DNA from: Calliphora vicina | Taxonomy: Eukaryota > Arthropoda > Insecta > Diptera > Calliphoridae | Assembly: GCF_958450345.1 (NCBI RefSeq) | Contig: NC_088780.1 | Location: 119,426,226-119,490,225, forward strand | Direction of reading: 5' to 3' | Length of the DNA stretch: 64,000 bases | Shown here: one piece after another, positions 23,706 to 35,573 of the stretch | Position numbering within the stretch: position 1 is the stretch's first letter | How the letters are laid out: each line of letters starts with the position of its first letter | Notes under the pieces: model-generated | What the model saw: only the letters and a program-made list of their open reading frames with translations | The model's database searches: none | What the model was told of the DNA's origin: nothing | Position numbers and translations under genes: made by a program

Positions 23706-23964
23706 AATGTTGAGATTTACGGGGACTCAAAAAAGGGTAACGTTATTTACAATTACAAGTATTTTGTATGATCAAACTGCATCAAATAAAATTAATATAT
23801 GTAGGTTTTGAATTATCCTAAGTAAAATAAGTTTTTGAAATACATAAAAGAATTTAAATATATTTTATGTAGTATTTTTCGTCAAATATTTGCCATGTGT
23901 GACCAACCCTGCGTTTGGTATTGCTTTAGACTATTGCCCAGTTAGTCAAATCGTCTTTCGAGCT

Positions 23965-25145
23965 AAATTCCCCTTTTCGAGAAAAACTATTTTTTTGGCC
24001 ATATTTTGGCGAATGAGCCCAATTTCCTTACTGTTATTAATTTTAAGTAAAATCTGTTCCGAATATTGTAGTCCAGGTTATTTTAAATATAGTCTGAAAG
24101 TTTTCCTAAAATCGGAAAACGTTAACCCAGTGAACCCTTAAATCGTGAAGGTCAAAGGTAAATTTTTTTCAATATTTGGAATTTCTAAGGGAAAGATAGC
24201 GAAATGTTATATATTTTCTGGCCGATTTTGATGAAACTTAAGAAAGATATAACATGAAGTATTTACAATAACAGTACAAAAATGGAAATTAACCCTTAAC
24301 AGCATTTGGAGTCAAAATTACTGTGTTTTTCGTGATTTTAAAAGTTCAGGGTCATTTGGACCCTAAGTGCTCTTAAGGGTTAATTTCCATTTTTGTGCTG
24401 TTATTGTAAATACTAGACTTCATGTTATATTTTTCTTAAGTTTCATTAAAATCGGCCCAAAAATATATAATATTTCGCTATCTCTCCAAGAAAACTTCCA
24501 AATATTGAAATATTTGACCTTTGACTCTCAAGATTTAAGGCTTAGCGTCTTCCGATTTTAGTAAAGCATTCAGACTATATTTAAATTGACCTGGACTATA
24601 ATATTCTGAATTGGTTTTACTTAAAAATCATAACAGTAAGGAAATTCTGCTCATTCGCCAAAATATGGTCAAAAAGTTAGTTTTTCTCGAAAATGGTAAA
24701 ATTTAAATCGCAGGTACGGAAAAGCTATAGGAGGTATTGACATGCTTTTTTCACATTTTTATTTCCTATTATGTTTTTAATAAATTCCCTTGTGATGATC
24801 AAAAAATTCAGAAATTTGTTAACAAAATTTTTAAAAATTTGAAATTGGAGTTTTGAAACTGCCGTTAAAAAAATTTTTTTTTTGGTTATGCCTGCGAATA
24901 GGTTAGCTGTATCATATGAAGATAAAAACTCATATACAAGTAAATACGGATATATTTTAAGTAAGAATAAACTTTTGTTTTAATATTTCTCAAAATATGT
25001 TAATTTTGTTCATAAATTTCTTGTTCTAGTGGCCTGAGACACGTTAATGGCCTGGCGATTTTTTAATAACTTTAACATTTTTGTCATTTATATCTCATTA
25101 GAACGACAATTACATACACATTTCGATTCTTTTAAATTAAATTGC
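23965..25145. mobile_element. Fold-back element related to 40711-42061
   Basis: Positions 23965-24305 and 24372-24712 form an imperfect inverted repeat of about 340-bp arms. Matching words include TTTTGGCGAATGAGCCCAAT against the inverse of TCTGCTCATTCGCCAAAATA, and AATTAACCCTTAACAGC against CTCTTAAGGGTTAATT. The tail 24712-25145 continues with sequence found reversed in 41040-41460 (CGTATTTACTTG, GCATTTTGGTT-type interior). Outer ends were not identified. It is non-coding; the 83-codon frame at 23890 is part of the arm. Confidence 0.7.
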
Positions 25146-27174
25146 AAAATTAATTACTTATCATTTTTTCCCCTTGTAAATGCACCTCAAATCTAAATCG
25201 AAAGTCGGCACGGGTTGCCCTTCTTAGAACAAGCTAAAAATATGTTTGGTGGTATTTTAGGTCATTACGAAAGTTTTCAGGGGGTACCGTTTCAACATTT
25301 CAAAAAATTTAATTCTAAGGGACACTCTAATGTTCATATTATTTTGTAAAGTGTTCCGATAACACCGACACTGGTATGGGTATTATAGACAAAAAAACTT
25401 AAAAATCTCTTTGCCCCCTTTCAAAAATGTTAACGTTTTTTCGTATAGGTATACTCTTAGTTATATTACTGCCATATATAGTTAAGCGAGATCACCAAGT
25501 CTGAATTTGCTGTTGGCCAAAAACTGATGACACCTTTTTTTGGAGGGCCAACTGATTTTCAGAATATTTGGAGGCCCATAAAAAAGAATTGTCACCAAAA
25601 TACTGTTGCACTGTGTAATAATCATCTTTCATTACCACTAAATATTTCCAAGGAAAATACCATTAATAAAAAGTTTTTCAATAATTTTGGTAAAAGTATG
25701 GAACTAAATTTTATTACTTTTTAAAAATGTTGGGTAAAAAAATTTCATGAGTGTTATATTATTTTGTATGCATGTGAATTGTAAAATATTTTTAACATCA
25801 ACATCATCGTGGTAGACTTCGCCTGAATCATCTATACATAATCTGCAGAGGGTAAGTGTGAGTGGATATTATCTTTTACATTTTCATAAACTAAAATGTA
25901 CGAAGGAGTTTGTATGACAGTGAATTAATGTATTTCGAGTTGACTACATTGTCGATGTAAGAAAAGAATGTTAAATGATTTTTGAAAAGCATTTATCAAG
26001 GACAATGTTCGTTAGAATAAAAAAAAATACAAACAAAATTCATTGACACTTACTAAATACACGTACATATACATACATATTTTTACTGCTAAAAATTTGT
26101 TAAATATGTGCAAAAGTTATTTAAGTTAGGCTGTTTCGAATATTCTCATGTTGTGATATATTAAATGTTGAGACATTATTCATCGCGATCCATAGAATGT
26201 GAATCCTTATGGAGCTCTTGACTTTAACACAGTAGGCCAACGCTTCGTATGGCGTCAGTTATGCTGTTTGGTGAAAACCTCTATCGGATCCATTAATTCT
26301 CTTTCGAGACGCCTCGATATGCAAGATATCGTGTATAATAGGGTGGTCCTTATTTTCGATGTTCGGAAGATCTTAAATTTCTTAAATCTGCAAAATCCGA
26401 TAACGTAAAGAGGTGCCACATTTTAATAGGAGTTTCGAGTTTTATGTCAAATGCTGACAAAAATCCAATTAATAATAATGTTTGTATATCAATTAGCCAT
26501 ATATGTGGAAATACATATGTACATATAAAATATAAACATATTTGACATTGCACAGTGGGGGAACTAAAAAAAATTTAATAAAATTTCCCATGGCTTAATA
26601 CCCCAAAGTAGGGTACCAAGGGTATATCAAAAATTAAAAATGATGGCAAATTTTTGTTCAAATTTTAGTTTTTTTTCTACGTCTGTTTTTGAATGAACAA
26701 TAAAGTTATTAATATTCGTTAGAAAGAATTATTTAAAAACCTCTACTGAGTCAAAACAGTACTAACATTAATTTTTAATTACACTAGTTTACAAATCAAA
26801 CATTTTTGTTTGCTCATGGAATGAAACTTATATTTTTGTGAAGAACTAGGGACGCTAGTTAATTGATCATTTTTTGTTTCCCACCTATACGTCAAAATTT
26901 TGAGATATATGGGTTTTTATTTTTCACCTGCCCTGAGTACTACTAATGCATACTGTAATGTACCGAATTGTAGTAATTAATTATTTGCATCGTTTTTGGA
27001 TACTCAACACTCTGGCGAAGCTACTAGATACTTTCAGAGTTGTATTCTTTTGACAAATTCCAAAAAAAAATTAACGGGAAAAAATAAATACTGTTTAAAA
27101 GTACATTTTTCTTGTAGATAAACATTAATAAATCGCTATTAAATACAAAACTCTAAAGTAAAAACTATTTTAAA
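25146..27174. other. Unassigned sequence
   Basis: No supported gene. The frames at 25527, 26199 and 26350 have no recognisable domain. A segment near 25350 (GGTATGGGTATTATAGACAA) resembles the interior of the dispersed repeat at 47655-48320. Confidence 0.35.
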
Positions 27175-27795
27175 ATGTCTTCTAAAAAGTGTAAAATAAA
27201 CCCAGACCATCTTGGTTTTATTTGCGGAAAAATTATTCAGTCAAATCGAGGTTTTCACAAACACTGCAAAATGCTTATTTACATTAAAAAATTTCATAAA
27301 AGCTTTAGATAAGACAAAACCAGCATTTCAATATTTATGTTCCCGAGTCTTTCTGAGGCTAAACTAAAAGAAGGGATATTTGTGGGTACTCAAATAAGAA
27401 AAATGTTGGTTGATTCCAAATTTGAGTGTCTATTAACCGGTGTTTAAAATGCAGCATGGAATTCTTTTAAACTAGTTGTTCAAGAATTTTTGGGGAATAA
27501 GAAAAGTCAAAATTACAGAGATATTGTTGCGAATTTATTACATAATTTTGAACTGATGGATGTAAATATATCCCTCAAAGTTCACTTTTTACATTCTCAT
27601 GTGGAGTTTTTCCCGGAAAACCTCGGACACATGAGTAATGAACATGGAGGGCGTTTCCATCAAGATTTGAAGTCTTTCGAGAGGAATTATCAAGGTTTTT
27701 GGGATCAGAATATGCTAGGAGACTACTGTTGAAGGGAGACAAATGAAAACAATTATAAAAAGAGGACTAAACACTTCCCTTTTAATTTGTTTGTC
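27175..27795 (+). pseudogene. Arthropod repeat ORF, internally deleted
   Basis: The plus strand begins MSSKKCKINPDHLGFICGKI at a true ATG, then jumps to words from the far C-terminus: KNFIKALDKTKPAFQYLC, EAKLKEGIFVGTQIRKML, AAWNSFKLVVQEFLGN, SLKVHFLHSHVEFFPENLG and GGRFHQDLKSFERNYQGFWD, ending MLGDYC. I recall intact relatives as multi-copy arthropod proteins starting with an NPDSFCYICG motif and ending RFHQDL..RYQG.W...M.DYCW. Most of the middle is missing and there are frameshifts and stops. The molecular role of the family is unknown to me. A mobile-element origin is inferred from copy number in other genomes. Confidence 0.7.
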
Positions 27796-28652
27796 CTAAT
27801 TTAATGTACATTTTTATATGTTCCGTTTTTAATAAATATTTAAAAAGTTTGACGTCCAGGATTTTTTTAAATATTTTTTCCGAAGTTAGAAGACCTAAAT
27901 ACACAAATCCCCAAATGTTTCAATTCATGAGCAAAAACCTTGTAAACTAGTGTTATAGATACTGAAAATAAGAAAAATATAAATAATGTATTTAAATTTT
28001 AATGGAAGATAAAATTTCGGGAAATATTAATAAACCTAAATAATAACAAATGTCGTATTACTGCGTGGTCCAGAGCCTTCCGAAATACACCTATTTTTTA
28101 TCTTAACCCTTTATAACTTGATACCAAAAAAAAATCAAAACACTTTATGCACATTTTTTACACTTGGCCACCCTAAATTTTTGTTCTTAATTGGAAAATA
28201 AAGGATGATCGATTTTTTTTTTTAGAAAACATAAGAAGATAAATTATTTTTAAAAGGTTATAAAGCAATGTACGAATAATACATGTTCATGTATTCAGTA
28301 TGAAAAAAACATCGAAAATCCTAATAATTTATGATGATGCACAGTGCTGAAACGTAAATGAAAAGGGGAGAAAAATACAAAATTTTAGTATTTTACCAAA
28401 TAAATTTTTTTATTTTATAATACAAAAATATTCGATCAATAATTACCGATTCATTAAAGTTATTTGCATTGGAAATTTGATTAGAAACGACTTTATTCAC
28501 TTTCCAATTGCATTTAGATTAACATAACAAAATTGGAACATTATGAAACTAAACTTAACATCGAATACCTTGTGACTACTAAATAGCTTGGTAAGGTTAA
28601 ATTATCTGCAATTGAGTTAGAATGATTTTCCAATTAATAATAAACAATATGA
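27796..28652. other. Unassigned AT-rich sequence
   Basis: There is no supported gene or bounded repeat. Confidence 0.35.
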
Positions 28653-28815
28653 GGAGCCGAAGAAAAAAGGTACTTTTTTTGTTCATTTAAAATTTTTGGG
28701 AAATTGCATGTATGAACCTAAAAATGGTAACAAGTTTCTTACTTATCAATAGATACATCTACAATTGCCATAAGTATCCACATTAAATGTTAAGGATGTT
28801 TGTTATAAAACTATG
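28653..28815. mobile_element. GAGGAGC MITE, one end only
   Basis: The piece starts ATGAGGAGCCGAAGAAAAAA GGTAC and continues with the inverse of the right interior of the 46630 copy (AACAAGTTTCTTACTTATCA). It is cut by the INE-1-like element that begins at 28816. Confidence 0.6.
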
Positions 28816-29460
28816 TATACCCTACACCACCATAGTGGGGAGGGTATATTGGGTTAGTGCTGATGTATGTAACGTGCTAAAGTATTGTCCCAAGACCCAT
28901 CTTAAATTATACCAATCTGCTCAGAATCACTTTCAGTAAACCTTGTAATCAATGAACAGGTCGCAATTTCAAAGATAAGTCGAGAAAATTTGGTACAAGC
29001 TCTTCTATTGCATTTGGTTAGAATCGGTCCATTATTTCTCCTAGCCCTATTCGATTGCCCTATCTGAAAAAAATTAAGCTCTCATAAATATCTTATTTAT
29101 ATTGATATCCAAACCAAATTCAGCACAAATAAGTTTTATATAAGCCTAAGTCGCACCGCTAAATTTTGTGATGATCAGTCCATAATTAGTCATAGCTCCA
29201 ATATAAGGTCCACTTTCGAAAATCACTTTAAACTCTTAAAAATTTTGGTATTCCAATCAAATTTAACACAAATAAGTCGTATATATGTATAAAAAAGTCA
29301 TTACACCAAACTTTGTAGCGATCGGTCCATAATTAGTCATAGCTTCCATATAAGACCCACTTCCGAAAATCACTTTAACGAGTATAGATTTCTTAAAAAT
29401 GTTGGCATTCAAATAAAATTCAATACAAATAAACTTCCTATATATAGAAGACATTGCACC
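28816..29460 (+). mobile_element. Older INE-1-like element, 5' part
   Basis: It starts with the hairpin TATACCCTACACCACC..AGTGGGGAGGGTATA and runs through diverged family sequence. It stops at 29460, where a younger copy is inserted. The matching 3' end lies at 30225-30297. It is more diverged from the other copies than the inserted one. Confidence 0.7.
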
Positions 29461-29464
29461 TAAT

Positions 29465-30224
29465 TATCCCCTCACCACCATAGTGGGGAGGGTATTATGT
29501 GTTTGTGCAGATGTTTGTAACGCCCAAAAATATTAGTCTAACACCCACCTTAAAGTATACCGATCGACTTAGAATCACTTTCTGAGTCGATTAAACGATG
29601 TCCGTCCGTCCGTCTGGTTAGCTGGCCGGCTGGCTGGCTGGCTGGCTGTCCATGTAAACCTTTTGCGCAGAGTACAGGTCGCAATTTTGAAGATATTTCG
29701 ATCAAATTTGCTACATATTACTTTTTCGGCCCAAGCCTATTGAAACTGGCTGAAATCGGTCCATTATTTCACCTAGCCCCCATACAAATTCCCCTCGAAA
29801 TTGGACTTTATCGGTCATAAATGTTTAATTTATCTATGTATCTACACAAATTTCGCTCCAAATAAGTTTTATATATGCAAAATTCATGTCACCAAATTTT
29901 GTTACGATCGGTCCATAATTAGTCATAGCTCCCATATAGACCCGTTTCCGAAAATCACTTTAACGTGCATAAATCGCTTAATAATGTTGGTATACACACA
30001 AAATTCAACATAGTTAACTTTAATATAGACATAACACATCACACGACCTAATTTTATGGTGATCGGTCCATAATTGGTCATAGCTCCCATATAAGGCCCA
30101 CTTCCGAAAATCACTCACGAATATAAAATATTGATATTTTAAAAGAAAAATATTTTTACTCATTTACTTGGTGTAGGGTATTATATGGTCGGGCTTGACC
30201 GACCATACTTTTTTAGTTGTTTTA
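29465..30224 (+). mobile_element. INE-1-like element, near full length
   Basis: This 760-bp copy runs from TATCCCCTCACCACCATAGT, through GAGTCGATTAAACGATGTCC, GTCCGTC and a GGCT microsatellite (about 29627-29648), to the 3' hairpin GGTCGGGCTTGACCGACC and TTTTTTAGTTGTTTT. It best displays the family. It sits inside the older copy, so insertion order is clear. Like INE-1 it has no ORF of note and would need a Rep/helicase from elsewhere. Confidence 0.8.
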
Positions 30225-30297
30225 AAAGAAAACTGCTCTTCTCGGAGTAGGGTATCATATGGTCGGACTTGACCGACTATACTTTCCTACATGTTTT
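30225..30297 (+). mobile_element. Older INE-1-like element, 3' end
   Basis: AAAAGAAAACTGCTC, then GAGTAGGGTATCATATGGTC, GGACTTGACCGACTATAC and CATGTTTT form a second 3' hairpin directly after the first. This is the displaced tail of the copy starting at 28816. Confidence 0.65.
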
Positions 30298-30524
30298 ATA
30301 TCGGAAAAAGAAACTTTAGTTAAAAAAGGTAAAAAAGTACGCTTTGCTAAAAACAAAATGAAAAGTACGTTTTTATGCTTTTTTTTTAAACGATTATATT
30401 TTGAATGAATATTTTTAAAGGTATTTATAGACGACAATACTGAGAATTAATATTTGTCCAAAAATCAAGTATCATAATACAATTTCATCGTCTAAATAAA
30501 AATTGTATTCGATTTTTATAATTT

Positions 30525-31165
30525 TTTTTCAGTTTGAGACGTATGTTTCGGATCGTTATCTTGCTGAAACATCCAACTTTAACCAAGAGTTAAAATATCA
30601 CTTGGTGCTCTCAAATTTTGTTCCAAAATGGATTTGTACTGATAACGATCAATATTACCCTCAATAATCACTAATTTTCCCACTCCAGAAGCAGCGACAG
30701 TACCCCAAACCATCACACTGCCACCACCATGCTTAACTTTAGCAAGTAAGTTTTTCGGATCCATTGCTGTATTTGTTTTGCGCCATACTTTATCTCTCTT
30801 CAACACTTCCAAATATGTTATACTTCAGCTCATCAGTGAACAAAACTCGCTTCCAGAATTCCATGTCCTTTTCAAAGTGCTTTTGGGCGAATTCCAAACG
30901 AAGTTTGCGATCCGTTCGCTAATTTACGAGGATTTCTGCTTTAATTATCATTATTATTTAAGGTTCTTTGAATTGTTCGTGAATAAACAATATCTTCTGA
31001 TCTTGTTGCGAGTTCTTCGGCCAATTTTGTGGTGAAGATTACATCTCTACGATGTAGTTTCTTTGGGCGACCACTTCGCGGATTGTTTTTAACTGTACCA
31101 GTGTTTTCAAAGTAACTGAATATATCTTGATCTGTAGACTTAATAAATTGCATTGCTTATCTGTT
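30525..31165 (-). pseudogene. Tc1-type transposase, truncated
   Basis: The minus strand gives, in order and in changing frames: TGTVKNNPRSGRPKKLHRRD (end of the paired-type DNA-binding region), LATRSEDIVYSRTIQRTL, RKLRLEFAQKHFEKD, FWKRVLFTDELKYNIFGS (first catalytic D kept in TDE), VKHGGGSVMVWGTVAASGVG and WMFQQDNDPKHTSQT (second catalytic D kept). These are classic Tc1 DD34E landmarks. The final block with the catalytic E (SPDLNPIE) is missing downstream of 30525, and several frameshifts occur. A likely outer end with GTGGTCGTACGTAGACTTAT lies at 31352-31371. Confidence 0.85.
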
Positions 31166-31344
31166 AGTATTAAAAATACAGGACATGCTGTGGTCGTATG
31201 TAGACTTTTGTCAATGTTTTTTTTATTGTTTTTTGTGAATAATTTTGCAAGTTTACATTGCAACATTTTTTATGGTGCATAGCAATAAAAATAGATTTCA
31301 AACAAAACTGCATTGTTATTTTTTTATTTACCGGGTTTTCTCTC

Positions 31345-31396
31345 ATAAAGTGGCAAAAATTGTGGTCGTACGTAGACTTATGTCGGAAAATACCTT
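31345..31396. repeat. Probable Tc1 element end
   Basis: GTGGTCGTACGTAGACTTAT here repeats as GTGGTCGTATGTAGACTTTT at 31190-31209, between this end and the transposase remnant. This double motif resembles the direct-repeat-containing ends of some Tc1 elements. The opposite end is lost. Confidence 0.4.
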
Positions 31397-31447
31397 AATC
31401 CTGATCTAATATACAACAAAAATTACGCATTGTAATTATATATATAT

Positions 31448-31738
31448 GGTCAATTCACAAGGTCTCTTACCATGTCATATTGTCATAATGTCTTAATATT
31501 TCACAATGGTTTTTATTGTTTTTCGAACAAAAAATGTCCTAAAATAATACTACTCAAGTTACTTAGTAAAAAATTAAAACAAAATTTTTAACTTGATTGC
31601 TTCCAGAAGATTTCAACCCAAATATTATAAAAATACCAAAAAATGCGAAAAAGTACCTCTTTTTTGCGACTCGTCATATAGATATAGTTATTACATTTTT
31701 TTATGATAGGAGACCTTGTGAATTGACCAATCAGTAAT
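31448..31738. mobile_element. MITE GGTCAATTCAC family with nested fragment
   Basis: Ends GGTCAATTCACAAGGTCTC and the inverse GGTCAATTCACAAGGTCTC are identical over 19 bp and enclose 291 bp. The left interior (CATATTGTCATAATGTC, CAAAAAATGTCCTAAAATAA) matches 62528-62773. The right interior, about 31608-31676, instead matches an end of the GAGGAGC MITE (GAAGATTTCAACCCAAATAT, AAAAAGTACC). Confidence 0.8.
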
Positions 31739-33208
31739 TTTGTATTTTATGTAGTAACAATTTCGGAAGTCAAACAGATGAAAAGTCTGAAAAATTTTCA
31801 AATTTCTATAGAACAAAATATAGGATTTCTTGTCAACGAGACGTACTAACTATTGAACAAGTCTTAAATATAAAAATTTAGTAGAAAATATTAAGTATCA
31901 ACAGCCAAAAGGTCTTGTTGTGTATATCAGTTCTGTTTCATATCCATTTCTAGTAACATTTTCTTTAGATTTTTCCAATTTAACGTCACTTGCATTTAAA
32001 ATCAGTTCAATTTAGCTGCTTGTTAGGTTGTAGCTGTTGTTTAACTGAGTGTTTATTATATATGCATTCTGTGTACTGCTTTAACAACTACTGTTGCAGC
32101 TACTGCTTAACCAGACTCCTTTTTTTGGGAAAGCAGTCAGCCAGTGTTGGTTAAAGCAAATATGTTATGCACATAAATCAGAATTTCTTCATTTATCTGT
32201 TGTGGGTGTAAATTTTATTTTTATTTTTTTATTTGCACTATTTTCATAAGTTCGTCTCGTTTTCGTGCATCAATAAAAAAAAGATAGCACGACAAACTAA
32301 GATGGATTTGTTGCCTGCAGGCAGATTTAAAAGAAACCTGATAATACATTTATCAACAGCATATAGAGTAGATTTACCAAAGAGGATAATGATTGAAAAG
32401 CTTAAACAATAGTTGCATAAAAGATTTTCTTATACGAATAACTAAGGCTGTACGTTTATTTTGTACAAATTTGATTTTATTACCGCACTTCGAAATGTGG
32501 TTTTCTCAGTTTTCTCAGCCCTGTTAAGTTGGCCCGTATTTTGAATATTTGCAATTTTCAATACTCATTGTCTCCGCCATCTAAAAATCAAATGTTGAAA
32601 TTTTTTGAAAAATCGGATAACGTTTAGAGTATAGAAGACAACTAAATAGGTAACTGAGATGCACAAACCTATTGCATCACACATATGTATGAAAAGAGAG
32701 TTAATTTAGTTAATTTTGTTTATTGACTTTTCCCTCCCATTCTTTTCTATGTGTTTATTCTATGGTTTAGAGGTTGCACATTTTATTTTAAGTTTCGTGT
32801 TTTAAGTTATTAAAACTTGTCACTCATGTATCATAATACAATTTCATCATCTAAACATTCACAAGTTGTGCTTACAAGTCATATTGTCATAAAGTACTAA
32901 AGTTTTACAATAGTTTTAAGAAATTGTTGTTGTGCTCAAAGAAAAAATTATAAGACCTTTTATGCTGTGCTTATTGTTTTGTGATAACTAAGTCGAAAGG
33001 GAAAAACACTTCATCGAGCCCTTGCAACGACGTATATAATGACATAGGAAGTCGGACCTACAATGGGTCAAAATCGTGAAAATTATTTTTTAACTCGATT
33101 ACTTTTTTCAACTTAAACATTTTTTAATTAAAAAAAAATTGGCATAAATAAACATTTTAAAAAAATTTTAAAAATATTTAAAAGTCTAATTTGGTGAAGG
33201 GTACATAC
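31739..33208. other. Unassigned AT-rich sequence
   Basis: No supported gene. A weak relative of the GGTCAATTCAC MITE may lie at 32870-33000 (ACAAGTCATATTGTCATAAA, GTGCTTATTGTTTTGTGATA). Confidence 0.35.
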
Positions 33209-33666
33209 TAGGGTATTCGAATTATTCGATTTTTCTCTTGTTCGAATAAAACGAATAAGAGATTTTAACTTGTTCGAATAATTCCATCACACGCTTAAAA
33301 TTAATCGAATTATTCGAATAATTTAAATTTTTTTAAAAAGTAAAGAATGAAGTTTTGATGTCGGTTTTTTAATATTTTATTGTTAAAGAAAACAAAAAAT
33401 AACGTTAAAGTTAACAATTCAATTATTGATAATGTTAAAATCATTCGAAAACAAAGTCCATCATTCAATTTTCAACAGAAATATTCTGATCAGATTAACT
33501 CCCGAACAATCTACAAAACAATTGACTAGCAAACCCTTTAGTTTCCGTTTTGGAGCTATGCTTTAAAAAATTTGAGCTAGTTGGACATGATCCTGAATTC
33601 AAATACAATATAAACGTATTAAGAACTTTTTTATGTCGTTCATTAATTCGGGGTTTAAATTGAGTA

Positions 33667-34292
33667 CAGAGATCGAAAATAACTCGTCCATATACCAAAA
33701 AACCCAAATTGTGATTTATATTTTTGTGATAAAAATAAATCACTGAAAATAACAGTTATAAAATGATTTTGATTTAAATGGTTTGGTATGTCTTTTATTT
33801 GTTTTTGTTGTTTTTTAATGGTCTGATGTGAGATAAACAATTCTATTATTCTTGTTCTTAATAACTGTTACTATCTCTTTTATTTTCATACAATAACATA
33901 TTGTTAGTAATTTTTAAAAAATTATTTAAATAATATGATAAATATGAAGTAATGAAGTCTGACTAACAGAAATGGGAATTTTTTTTAATTTGTTATTAAT
34001 CTTTTGATAAATTTTATATATTTAAGCGTTGATTTGCATCAAATGCATTTTTGCCATTTATTTTTCATGTTCGCAAATAAAAGTCACAAGCTGACCTTTA
34101 CGAAAAAAATAAATTATAAATCACTCATCCAGATTATTTGTGTTTGTTTCTTTTCTGTTTCTCTCAACCCCAAACTTAAAATGTTATCGAAAATCACTCT
34201 CTCATTGATATATCACAAAAAATTACTTTTAAATGGCTGCGAATGAGAATTTACCATTGAAATAAAAGTGAACCCGTTATTTTCGGTCTCTG
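33667..34292. mobile_element. Nested hAT-type MITE with perfect 8-bp duplication
   Basis: Ends CAGAGATCGAAAATAAC and, inverted, CAGAGACCGAAAATAAC match at 16 of 17. An exact 8-bp direct repeat ATTGAGTA flanks it (33659-33666 and 34293-34300), and copy 1 of the host element has the empty site TTGAGTAACTAATTC at the same place. The CAG start and 8-bp duplication are typical of hAT. No transposase words were recognised in its 626 bp. Confidence 0.92.
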
Positions 34293-34513
34293 ATTGAGTA
34301 ACTAATTCTTTAGTAAATTAATTCTAAATTATTTATTACAAATTGTATTATACATCAAGCTATATCAACGTTGCCGAGTCTTTGCTTAAAAAAGTGGTCT
34401 TGGGGAATTACACAATAAAGGGAATCTGTCCAAAGTTTGATATCATTGTCAGTGAACCTGGCTAACTTGAAGTCAGGCAGTGCATGATTGACGCATTTAC
34501 AAATACGCAAAAA

Positions 34514-34617
34514 GTTTATTACAATGTTAGACAAAGATTTTCAACGATGTTCAAAATCATGGTCTTATACATGATTTTGAACATCGTTGAAAATCTTTGT
34601 ATAACATTGTAATAAAC
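34514..34617. repeat. 48-bp-arm inverted duplication
   Basis: The arm 34514-34561 and the arm 34570-34617 are inverse copies with 47 of 48 matching, separated by the 8-bp spacer GTCTTATA. Copy 1 of the host element has only one arm, so the inversion arose after the two copies separated or in copy 2's ancestor. Confidence 0.95.
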
Positions 34618-34987
34618 TCCATTCTTTTCTTGCAACCAAACGATAGTTTGCAATATTTGTGTTTATCATTCGATTTATTAAATATTTTGCATTTATTAAA
34701 TATTAATTATACGTAAGAAATTATTCGATTAATCGAACGATCATTAGTCCAATGAATACCCTAGTACATAGCTATCTTACTTGTTTCACTTGTTTTTGGC
34801 ATTTTTATTAAAAATATTTATAAAAGCTTGTTGATTCAAATTTGTTGACTTATGTGAGCATAAGGTAGTGTGAGATAAATTTGGAATAATAGACGATACT
34901 ATTGCAATTGCTAAACAAAATTTCCACTCCGCTGTCGAATAAGTTCCACTTTAATAGTATATGATTTTGTTCGATATTCCTCCGGTA

Positions 34988-35573
34988 GTGAACTACAAGT
35001 GAGTTTTATTGGCATTTTTGTCATTTAGCCTGCAACGCCATATAGTAATAAAACGTGTAAGCAAAATCTAATATACCCACTCCAGAATTAAAATTATGTG
35101 TTTCCTCATAGAAATTCTTTAAAATTTAACAAAATGACAATAAAAATAAATTTATAAAACAAATCATAAAATAGTGATGTTTATTTAATCACATAATATT
35201 CGTCATTAAAATACTTTTAATAATTATTGAAATAAAATATATAAAAACGTTTTTATATTAATACATTTTAGCTTAATATAAATTTACTAAAATCAAATGT
35301 AGATTTTTTCTCTAAAAATTAGTTTTTATCATCAAAAATGTATTATTACTAAAAACCAACAATGAAAAAGAGAGAATTAACGAATATTTTATCCTAATTT
35401 CAAGCAAAACTAACAACGAAAATGCGGAATTAACTGAGAAGCATTGCCAGGTTATACAAAAAACAGTACATTACTTATTGTGCCTTTAACAAACGTTTAT
35501 GAATACAATACTTTTATTAAATGTTTATAAAGCTAAAGTGTTTGTTAACAAATTTGTGTTTTAAATCTTCAAA
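34988..35573 (+). repeat. Dispersed repeat of about 560 bp, copy 2
   Basis: This is the plus-strand partner of 14455-14998, starting ACAAGTGAGTTTTATTGGCA and ending GTTTGTTAACAAATTTGTG, then TTTTAAATC. There are no inverted ends and no conserved reading frame. Confidence 0.7.

Larger units (their letters stand above)
33430..34620 (-). pseudogene. hAT transposase remnant (copy 2), split
   Basis: Minus-strand blocks equivalent to those of copy 1 are found on both sides of the nested insertion, including QFKPRINERHKKVLNTF and FASQLFCRLFGS. The insertion, stops and an inverted duplication destroy the frame. The 82-codon open frame at 33495-33743 fuses nested-element sequence to transposase sequence and is not a natural protein. 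Confidence 0.6.
33209..34763 (-). mobile_element. hAT-like DNA transposon, copy 2
   Basis: It has the same ends as copy 1: TAGGGTATTCGAATTATTCG and the inverse of ATGAATACCCTA. The flanking 8-mers GTACATAC (33201-33208) and GTACATAG (34764-34771) match at 7 of 8, supporting an 8-bp duplication. The minus-strand transposase words of copy 1 recur (NERHKKVLNTFILYLNSGSC near 33585-33650). A 626-bp foreign element splits it at 33667-34292, and a hairpin absent from copy 1 lies at 34514-34617. Confidence 0.8.

Noticed and set aside
23890..24141. 83-codon open frame
   Set aside because: It corresponds to one arm of a 340-bp inverted repeat and recurs, diverged, in the fold-back element at 40711-42061.
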